Assembly: GCF_030815415.1 (NCBI RefSeq)
Contig: NZ_JAUSWW010000001.1
Location: forward strand, 6,510,001-6,574,000
Source: Streptomyces canus
GTDB taxonomy: Bacteria; Actinomycetota; Actinomycetes; Streptomycetales; Streptomycetaceae
DNA length: 64,000 bases
Reading direction: 5' to 3'
Shown here piece by piece: positions 58,126-64,000 of this stretch. How positions within the stretch are numbered: position 1 is the stretch's first letter; every line of letters starts with the position of its first letter. Position numbers and translations under genes: made by a program. Below the pieces are notes generated by a model. The model saw only the letters and a program-made list of their open reading frames with translations, was not told the DNA's origin and did no database searches.

Positions 58126-59559
58126 ATGTCGCAGGAGACATGGCTCGGGATCGACCTCGGTACGCAGAGCGTGCGGGTCCTGGTCGTCGGCGCCGACGGT
58201 ACGGTCCTGGGCAGTGGCACGGCCCCGCTGGACGGGCGGCGCGACGGGCCGCGGCACGAGCAGGACCCGGGGGAGTGGTGGGCGGCGGTGTGCACGGCGT
58301 CCGGGGCGGCACTCGGGAACGGCTCCCGGCGCATCGCGGGCCTCGCGGTGTGCGGCACCTCCGGGACCGTACTGCTGACGGACCCCGCCGGGCGGCCCGT
58401 GACCCCCGCGCTGATGTACGACGACGGCCGGGCCTGGGCCGAGGCGGAGCGGCTGCGGTCGGCGGGCCTCGCGGTGCAGCACACCTGGGGGCTGCCGAAG
58501 GCGCTGTGGCTGGCCCGCACCCATGGGCGGGGAACCGTCACCCACCAGCCCGACCTCATCACCGCCCGCCTGATCGGCCGGCCCGTCCCCACCGACTCCA
58601 GCCACGCCCTCAAGACGGCCTACGACGTGGCGGCCGACGCCTGGCCCGACGTCCCCGGCGCCCCCGGACTGCCGGACGTCGTGCGCCCCGGCACCCTGCT
58701 CGGCGAGGTCTGTCCGGCCGCAGCGGAGGCCACCGGCATCCCCGCCGGCACCCCCGTGATCGCCGGCATGACCGACGGCTGCGCGGCCCAGATCGCGTCC
58801 GGCGCCCTGCGCGAGGGCTCCTGGAACTCCGTGCTCGGCACCACCCTCGTCCTCAAGGGCGCCTCGCCCGTCCCCGTCCACGATCCCACCGGCGTCGTCT
58901 ACAACCACCGTGCGCCGGACGGGAGTTGGCTGCCCGGGGGCGCCTCCAGCGTGGGTGCCGGGGTGCTCACGGCGGCGTTCGTGGGGGCGGATCCGGCGGT
59001 GATGGACGAGCGGGCCGCGGCGCACGAGCCGGCCGGCGCCATCGCCTACCCCCTGGTCTCCCCGGGCGAACGCTTCCCCTTCCTCGCCCCGCAGGCCACC
59101 GCCCTGGTCCTCGGCGAACCCGCGGGCGACGCCGACCTCTGGGCCGCCCTCCTCCAGGGCGTCGCCTTCGCGGAACGCCTCTGCCTGGACTACCTCCACC
59201 ACCTCGGCGCCCCCCTCGACGGCCCCCTCGCCTTCACCGGAGGCGGCGCCCGGAGCCCGTACTGGAACCAGCTCCGCGCCGACATCCTGGGCCGCCCGGC
59301 CCGGATCCCGGAACAGACCGAACCGGCCCTGGGCATGGCGGTGCTGGCGGCCCACGGCGTCACCGGCGAGGCGCTGCCGGACATCGCCGAGAGCATGGTC
59401 CGCATCCGTACGGTCGTGGCACCGCGCCCCGGCCGCACGGCCCTGTTCGCGGAGCCGTACGCCCGGCTCGTGACCGAGCTGACCACCCGCGGCTGGCTGC
59501 CGGAACCCGTCGCGGCACACGCGTACAGCCGCCTCACCCTGGATACCGCGGACTCATGA
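58126..59559 (+). CDS. FGGY-family carbohydrate kinase (xylulokinase-like, copy 2)
   Basis: A 477-residue kinase: GIDLGTQSVRVLVV, CGTSGTVLLTD, AGMTDGCAAQIASGA, GGGARSPYWNQLRADILGRPA. Closer to xylulokinases than copy 1. ATG 58126 with GGGAGG 6 nt upstream; an in-frame GTG at 58081 would add 15 residues. Divergent from the uptake operon, so probably co-regulated. Its stop overlaps the phosphatase gene (ATGA). Confidence 0.9.
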   Translation: MSQETWLGIDLGTQSVRVLVVGADGTVLGSGTAPLDGRRDGPRHEQDPGEWWAAVCTASGAALGNGSRRIAGLAVCGTSGTVLLTDPAGRPVTPALMYDDGRAWAEAERLRSAGLAVQHTWGLPKALWLARTHGRGTVTHQPDLITARLIGRPVPTDSSHALKTAYDVAADAWPDVPGAPGLPDVVRPGTLLGEVCPAAAEATGIPAGTPVIAGMTDGCAAQIASGALREGSWNSVLGTTLVLKGASPVPVHDPTGVVYNHRAPDGSWLPGGASSVGAGVLTAAFVGADPAVMDERAAAHEPAGAIAYPLVSPGERFPFLAPQATALVLGEPAGDADLWAALLQGVAFAERLCLDYLHHLGAPLDGPLAFTGGGARSPYWNQLRADILGRPARIPEQTEPALGMAVLAAHGVTGEALPDIAESMVRIRTVVAPRPGRTALFAEPYARLVTELTTRGWLPEPVAAHAYSRLTLDTADS

Positions 59560-60179
59560 GCACGACCCTGCTGCTGGCCCGCCACGGCCAGACCGTCTGG
59601 CACGCCGAGAACCGCTACGCGGGCGTGAGCGACGTGGCCCTCACCGACGAGGGCCGGGCGCAGGCCGCGGCACTGGGCCGGTGGGCCGCCGAGCACCCGG
59701 TCGACGCGATCTGGACGTCCCCGGTCTCCCGGGCCGTCATCACGGCACAGCCCGCCTGCGACGCCCTCGGCCTCACCCCGTACCGCGAACCCGACCTGCG
59801 CGAATGCGACTTCGGGGTGGTGGAGGGCCGTACCCTCGCCGAGTTCGCGGCCGAGGACCCCGAGGCGGCGGAGGCGTTCCGTGCCGATCCGGTGGCGCAC
59901 CCGTTCCCCGGCGCCGAGAACCCTGTCGAGGCCGCCGCACGGGGAGCGGCCGCCCTGCGCCGGATCGCGGCCGCCCACCCGTCCGGGCGCGTCCTGGTGG
60001 TCGCCCACAACACCCTGTTCCGTCTGGTGCTGTGCGAACTGCTGCACATCCCCCTGCGCGACTACCGGCGGGTGTTCCCTCGACTACGTAACGCGGCGGT
60101 CACCGAACTGCGTGTGACCAGCGACGATCCCCCCGCACTTCTCTCCCTGAATGTGCCCTGTGAGCAGGGCGAGGCGTAG
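59556..60179 (+). CDS. Histidine phosphatase family protein
   Basis: A 207-residue phosphoglycerate-mutase-like phosphatase: catalytic RHG in LLARHGQTVW, second His in VVAHNTLFRLV (usually GH), and ECDFGVVEG. Removes phosphate from a sugar phosphate or similar. Translationally coupled to the kinase. Confidence 0.9.
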   Translation: MSTTLLLARHGQTVWHAENRYAGVSDVALTDEGRAQAAALGRWAAEHPVDAIWTSPVSRAVITAQPACDALGLTPYREPDLRECDFGVVEGRTLAEFAAEDPEAAEAFRADPVAHPFPGAENPVEAAARGAAALRRIAAAHPSGRVLVVAHNTLFRLVLCELLHIPLRDYRRVFPRLRNAAVTELRVTSDDPPALLSLNVPCEQGEA

Positions 60180-60191
60180 CACCATGGGCCC

Positions 60192-60968
60192 ATGACGGAG
60201 ATCGACACCTCGGTGCCTCACTCGGCCCGCATCTGGAACTACTGGCTGGGCGGCAAGGACAACTACCCCGTGGACGAGGCGGCCGGCGATGCCTACACCG
60301 CCGTCTTCCCCGGCATCGTCACCATCGCCCGCAGCAGCCGCGCCTTCCTCGGCCGCACCATCCGGTATCTGGTGGAGGAGGCGGGCGTACGCCAGTTCCT
60401 GGACGTCGGCACCGGGCTCCCCACCGTCGACAACACCCATGAGGTCGCCCAGCGCAGCGCCCCCGAATCGAAGATCGTCTACGTCGACAACGACCCGCTC
60501 GTCCTCGCCCACGCCCGCGCCCTGCTCACCTCGACACCGGAGGGCGTGACGGCGTACGAGGACCTGAGCCTGTACGACCCGGAGCGCATCCTTCAGGCGG
60601 CGGCCAAGACCCTCGACCTCACCCGGCCGACGGCCCTGATCATGAGTGGCATCCTCGGCCACGTCGCCGACTACGACCAGGCCCGCGAGCTCGTCAGCCG
60701 CCTCCTGGCCGGCCTCCCCTCGGGCAGTTACCTCTCGCTCAACGAGGGGTCCCGGGGCACCGACCCGGACTACGAACACGCCCAGGACTCCTACAACGAG
60801 ACCGGTGCCGTCCCGTACTTCCTGCGCCCGATCGAGCAGATCACCGGGTACTTCGAGGGCCTGGAGCTGGTGGAACCGGGCATCGTGTCCGTCCCCCTGT
60901 GGCGCCCGGACACGGACGCGACCCCCACGCCGATCGGCCAGCACGGCGGCGTGGGCCGCAAGCCCTGA
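60192..60968 (+). CDS. SAM-dependent methyltransferase (DUF574 family)
   Basis: A 258-residue actinobacterial methyltransferase: SARIWNYWLGGKDNYPVDE, motif I FLDVGTGLPT, VYVDNDPLVLAH, and SYLSLNEGS. Function of the family is unknown; many copies occur in Streptomyces. ATG 60192 lies 12 bp after the phosphatase gene but is not obviously part of the sugar pathway. Confidence 0.9.
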   Translation: MTEIDTSVPHSARIWNYWLGGKDNYPVDEAAGDAYTAVFPGIVTIARSSRAFLGRTIRYLVEEAGVRQFLDVGTGLPTVDNTHEVAQRSAPESKIVYVDNDPLVLAHARALLTSTPEGVTAYEDLSLYDPERILQAAAKTLDLTRPTALIMSGILGHVADYDQARELVSRLLAGLPSGSYLSLNEGSRGTDPDYEHAQDSYNETGAVPYFLRPIEQITGYFEGLELVEPGIVSVPLWRPDTDATPTPIGQHGGVGRKP

Positions 60969-60983
60969 TCCCGAGGCGCACCA

Positions 60984-61020
60984 GGAAGCCCCCGCGAGTC
61001 ACGTCCTCGCGGGGGCTTCC
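60984..61020. terminator. Hairpin terminator after the methyltransferase gene
   Basis: Perfect 15-bp stem GGAAGCCCCCGCGAG (60984-60998), 7-nt loop, complement 61006-61020. Confidence 0.85.
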
Positions 61021-61083
61021 GTCATTCCGCCTGCCGGTGAAGGTTGAGAAGACGATCACGAGGCAGGACGACTCGTACGCGCC

Positions 61084-61617
61084 TCACGGCGCCATCAGCA
61101 GCACATCCGCCCGGGACTTCGCGGCCCCGTAACGGCGGGCCACGTCCTGCCAGTTGACGACGGCCCACATCGCCTCGATGAAGTCGACCTTCTGGTTCTT
61201 GTACTGCAGGTAGAAGGCGTGCTCCCAGGCGTCGAAGACGAGGATCGGCACCGACCCCTGTCCGACGTTGCCCTGGTGGTCGTAGACCTGTTCGACGATC
61301 AGGAGGCCGCTGAGCGGCTCGTAGGCGAGGACGCCCCAGCCCGAACCCTGGGTCGTGGCCGACGCCTTGGTCAGCTGGGCCTTGAGGTTCGCGAACGACC
61401 CGAACGACTCGGTGATGGCGTCCGCGAGCTCGCCCACCCCGTCCACGGCCAGCGGCTCACCGCCGCCGTCGCCGGTCATGTTGTGCCAGCAGATCGAGTG
61501 CAGGATGTGCCCGGACAGATGGAAGGCCAGGTTCTTCTCCAGCCCGTTGATCGCCCCCCACGTCTCCTTGTCCCGCGCCTCCGCCAGCTGCTCCAGCGTG
61601 TCGTTCGCGCCCTTCAC
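61084..61617 (-). CDS. sodF: 5'-truncated iron superoxide dismutase
   Basis: 177 residues from GTG 61617 that align with SodF from about residue 36 onward (KGANDTLEQLAEARDKETWG, FHLSGHILHS, VFDAWEHAFYLQY). The first 35 or so residues, including the helix with the first metal-binding His and the gateway Tyr, are missing; upstream codons (RYVKGAND) keep weak homology before the stop of the amino-acid permease gene 12 bp away. A normally invariant Tyr in SIYWHN reads Cys (SICWHN). Three of four metal ligands remain. Probably an inactive remnant: SOD normally disproportionates superoxide. Confidence 0.85.
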   Translation of the reverse strand: MKGANDTLEQLAEARDKETWGAINGLEKNLAFHLSGHILHSICWHNMTGDGGGEPLAVDGVGELADAITESFGSFANLKAQLTKASATTQGSGWGVLAYEPLSGLLIVEQVYDHQGNVGQGSVPILVFDAWEHAFYLQYKNQKVDFIEAMWAVVNWQDVARRYGAAKSRADVLLMAP

Positions 61618-61629
61618 ATATCGGGCCGA

Positions 61630-63012
61630 TCAGGTCGCCTTGGCGCGCCTGCGCTGCCAGGTGTAGCCGACCGCCGCCAGCACCACCGTCATCCCGCCCG
61701 TGAAGTACAGCTGCATCCGCGTGTCCGCCTCCCGGGCCATCAACACGAAGATCACCGCCATCCCCGCCATGGCGACCCACGTCAGCACCGGGAACGCCCA
61801 CATCCGCACGGTCAGCCGCTCCGGTGCCTCGCGCTCCAGCCGCCCCCGCAGCCGCAGCTGGGAGACCGCGATGAAACCCCAGACGACCAGGATCACCCCG
61901 CCGATCATGTTGAGGAGCCAGGAGAAGACGTCGTCCGGGCGCCAGTAGCTGAGCAGCACGCAGACGAAGCCGAAGACGCAGGAGACCAGGACCGCGACAC
62001 GGGGGACCCCGGACGACACCCTGCCCAGCGCCTTCGGACCCTGGCCGCGCGCGACCAGGGAGTAGGCGATGCGCGAGGAGCCGTAGATGTTGGCGTTCAT
62101 CGCGGAGAGCAGCGCCACGAGGATGACCACGTTCATCAGCTTGCCGGCACCGGGGATGCCGAGAGAGTCGAGGGCGGCGACGTACGGGCCCTTCTCGACG
62201 ACCGCGGCCGAGTCCCAGGGGACCAGCGTGACGATGACCGCCATCGAGCCGATGTAGAAGAGCGCGATGCGCCACATCGCCGTACGGACCGCGCTCGCCA
62301 CACCCTTGACCGGGTCCTCCGACTCCGCCGCCGCGATGGTGACCGTCTCCAGCCCCCCGTACGCGAAGACGGAAGCGAGGATGCCGATGACCAGCCCCTC
62401 GCTGCCGTTCGGCAGGAAGTCGGAGAGGTTCGACGCACCCGGCGAGTCCGTACCCGGAAGCACGCCCGCGATCGCCAGGACGCCCAGCACCAGGAACAGA
62501 CCGATCGCGCCCACCTTCAGCGCCGCGAACCAGAACTCGAACTCACCGAAATTCTTCACCGCGGCGAGGTTGGCCGCGCAGAAGACCACCATGAAGAGGG
62601 CCACCCAGGCCCACTCCGGCGTCCCCGGCAGCCACCCCGTCACGATCTTCGCCGCACCGATGCCCTCCAGGCCCACGGCCGTGCAGAGCAGGATCCAGAA
62701 GGACCATCCGGCGGTGAAGCCGGCCCAGGGCCCGATCGCGCGCTCGGCGTGCGCGGAGAACGAGCCCGAGGAGGGGTACGCGGCCGACATCTCGCCGAGC
62801 ATCCGCATCACCAGCATCACGAGGAGGCCGGAGAGGACATAGGCGACGACGATCGAGGGACCGGCGGCGGCGATACCCGCGCCGGAGCCCACGAACAGAC
62901 CCGCGCCGATGACACCGCCGAGGGCGATCATCGACAGATGGCGCTGCTTGAGGCCGTGGGAGAGGGAGACGTCCGGCTCTTGTGAAGCCTCGACGGAGGT
63001 GGTGCTGGGCAT
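61630..63012 (-). CDS. Amino-acid permease (APC family)
   Basis: A 460-residue permease with 12 hydrophobic segments; LSMIALGGVIGAGLFVGSG and SGSFSAHAERAIGPWAGFTAGW match the GABA/aromatic amino-acid permease group. Imports amino acids. ATG 63012. It lies directly upstream of the truncated sodF, at a rearrangement point. Confidence 0.93.
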   Translation of the reverse strand: MPSTTSVEASQEPDVSLSHGLKQRHLSMIALGGVIGAGLFVGSGAGIAAAGPSIVVAYVLSGLLVMLVMRMLGEMSAAYPSSGSFSAHAERAIGPWAGFTAGWSFWILLCTAVGLEGIGAAKIVTGWLPGTPEWAWVALFMVVFCAANLAAVKNFGEFEFWFAALKVGAIGLFLVLGVLAIAGVLPGTDSPGASNLSDFLPNGSEGLVIGILASVFAYGGLETVTIAAAESEDPVKGVASAVRTAMWRIALFYIGSMAVIVTLVPWDSAAVVEKGPYVAALDSLGIPGAGKLMNVVILVALLSAMNANIYGSSRIAYSLVARGQGPKALGRVSSGVPRVAVLVSCVFGFVCVLLSYWRPDDVFSWLLNMIGGVILVVWGFIAVSQLRLRGRLEREAPERLTVRMWAFPVLTWVAMAGMAVIFVLMAREADTRMQLYFTGGMTVVLAAVGYTWQRRRAKAT

Positions 63013-63058
63013 GGGCGCGATTCGTCCAGTGCGTGAGACGGCAAAAAACGCCCACAGT

Positions 63059-63096
63059 CTGGGCAGCCTCCCCGGTCAGAGGGAGAGGCCGCCCAG
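63059..63096 (-). terminator. Intrinsic terminator downstream of the dioxygenase remnant
   Basis: Read on the minus strand: arms CTGGGCGGCCTC and GAGGCTGCCCAG (one mismatch) and a run of six T at 63048-63043. One of the few T-tract terminators in the window. Confidence 0.6.
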
Positions 63097-63125
63097 TATC
63101 CGGACGCGTCCGGTACGGATCGTGA

Positions 63126-63455
63126 CTACGCCGCCACGCTCGTGTAGTGCGAAGCGTCGCCCTCCACCGAGTAACTCTCCTTGCTCTCGACGCCCACGGG
63201 GATGTCACCGGCGACGGTCACCCGGTGCAGGCGGCGCGCCTGCCGGTCGTAGTTGTCGACGGCGTAGTGCTGGGTGATGCGGTTGTCGAACAGCACCAGC
63301 TGGTTCGGGGACCAGCGGTGGCGCAGGATGTGCTCCGGCCTGATCACGTACGACTGGAGCAGGTCGAGCAGCGTGCGGGACTCACCCACCGACAGGCCCA
63401 CGATCCGCTGGGCGAACCCGCCGATGAACAGCCCGCGTTCACCGGTCAGCGGGTG
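63126..63455 (-). pseudogene. C-terminal remnant of a TauD/TfdA-type dioxygenase
   Basis: Readable homology starts about 63455 (DHPLTGERGLFIGGFAQRIVGL) and goes on to the C-terminus: IRPEHILRHRWSPNQLVLFDNRITQHYAVDNY, with the distal metal His (TQHYA) and the Arg in ARRLHRVTV. The N-terminal two-thirds with the first His-X-Asp is absent; an adjacent insertion sequence begins where homology stops. A start at GTG 63401 would give a 91-residue non-functional fragment. Confidence 0.75.
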
Positions 63456-63471
63456 ATCAACTGCGACGCAG

Positions 63472-63491
63472 GTCGGCCATCGTTGGCCGAC
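63472..63491. repeat. Hairpin near the left end of an IS200/IS605-type element
   Basis: GTCGGCCA (63472-63479) and TGGCCGAC (63484-63491) form a perfect 8-bp stem with loop TCGT. It lies between the dioxygenase break point (about 63456) and the transposase-like gene, where IS200/IS605 elements have their subterminal hairpin. The remaining stretch 63492-63601 holds no gene. Confidence 0.55.
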
Positions 63492-63601
63492 GTATCACCC
63501 GTTCGGGTGGATGGGGTCGATTTCCTCGATCAGGTGAGCCTTTGCAAGGCATGGTCGGTGGCGGTGATCGGGTTCGTTGTGATCAGAGGAGAGGCTGGCC
63601 A

Positions 63602-64000
63602 GTGGCACGCAAGCGCGGGAGGAAACGCGAACTGCGCGAGCTGGCGGCCCCGTTCACCGTAGCCGCGCCGTCGGGGGCCCGGATCCGGGACCGGTTACGT
63701 CTGGGTCCTGCCGGTGAGCAGGTCCTGCGCCTGGTGGGTGAGCACCTCGGGCGCCACCAGCGGGCCGACCTGGCTGAGCGCGTGCGGATCGGCAAGGTCA
63801 CAGCGAAGGACGCCGCGCGGGCGAAGCGGAAGAAGAAGCTGAGTACGGTGGCTTCGTCCCGCTGGGCTGGAGCGATGACCCGTGTCTCGGAGAATCAGTA
63901 TCAGCTGTCGATGCGCGCGCTCCGCGATGAGAGGGCCGGCCTGCGGCGGGTGATCTGCGTCATCAGCCGTCGCCTGGCTGCACCCTGTGGGAAGCGTTCC
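63602..64000 (+). CDS. TnpB-type (zinc-ribbon) transposase-associated protein, N-terminal part (runs off window)
   Basis: From GTG 63602 the frame stays open to the window end (133 codons). It is rich in Arg/Lys; segments RLRLGPAGEQVLRLVGEHLG, SSRWAGAMTRVSENQYQLSM and ALRDERAGLRRVICVISRRL match the N-terminal region of Streptomyces TnpB-like proteins, RNA-guided nucleases of IS200/IS605-IS1341 elements. GAGGAG is upstream. The catalytic DED residues and zinc finger would lie outside the window. G+C bias is weaker than in neighbouring genes (codons CGT, GGT, AGT, GAT), consistent with transfer. Confidence 0.7.
   Translation, partial: MARKRGRKRELRELAAPFTVAAPSGARIRDRLRLGPAGEQVLRLVGEHLGRHQRADLAERVRIGKVTAKDAARAKRKKKLSTVASSRWAGAMTRVSENQYQLSMRALRDERAGLRRVICVISRRLAAPCGKRS

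Overview
The window is chromosomal DNA from a Streptomyces-like actinomycete. It has very high G+C with strong third-position G/C bias, frequent GTG starts, many ATGA/GTGA stop-start overlaps, and typical actinomycete families (Tat-exported phosphoesterase, DUF1203, CGNR regulator, mycothiol-type Rv2466c protein, PadR/TetR/MarR regulators, ECF sigma factors, paired PepN aminopeptidases). From memory, malQ, pepN, asd, the secreted S8 protease, the second pepN and sodF keep roughly their order in S. coelicolor (around SCO2633-SCO2649), so this is a core chromosomal arm with accessory blocks set into it. No rRNA, tRNA or CRISPR array was seen.

Layout. 1-1.7 kb: an FtsX-type ABC exporter (permease cut by the window edge, plus ATPase) under a PadR repressor with a clear palindromic operator. 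2.3-13.8 kb: the most unusual region, a one-directional biosynthetic operon. It encodes an indigoidine-synthetase-type NRPS (A-Ox-PCP-TE) with an extra C-terminal tautomerase domain, a serine acetyltransferase, an ATP-grasp/cysteine-synthase fusion, a second ATP-grasp, a 28-residue ORF overlapping both neighbours, a third ATP-grasp, an MFS exporter and a cupin, and it ends at a strong hairpin. 13.9-15.3 kb: a deaminase and a luciferase-like oxidoreductase on the other strand. 15.5-28.1 kb: malQ with a small repeat protein, a TetR/FAD-monooxygenase pair with a seven-copy operator array, a MarR/MFS/EamA block with another operator array, pepN, DUF1203, a MITE-like element and asd. 28.2-36.9 kb: a decayed transposase, two paralogous ECF sigma/membrane-regulator pairs with matching promoters, a large secreted subtilisin, and a three-gene unit with a secreted metzincin-type protease. 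37-48 kb: housekeeping and accessory enzymes, a second pepN and an Rv2466c-like protein. 48-60.2 kb: a very compact carbohydrate or polyol uptake and catabolism locus (ABC transporter with two ATPases, DeoR regulator, 2-hydroxyacid dehydrogenase, two FGGY kinases, GDPD, histidine phosphatase). 60-64 kb: a methyltransferase, a 5'-truncated sodF, an amino-acid permease, a truncated TauD-like dioxygenase, and the start of a TnpB-type insertion sequence that runs off the window.

How the genes may work together. In the biosynthetic operon, the acetyltransferase could supply O-acetylserine to the PLP half of the fusion protein to make a beta-substituted alanine. The NRPS would activate and cyclise glutamine and oxidise it, the ATP-grasp enzymes could form amide or peptide bonds, the cupin could modify the product and the MFS protein export it. 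This assignment is inference. The combination matches no pathway I can name and is the best candidate here for an undescribed system.
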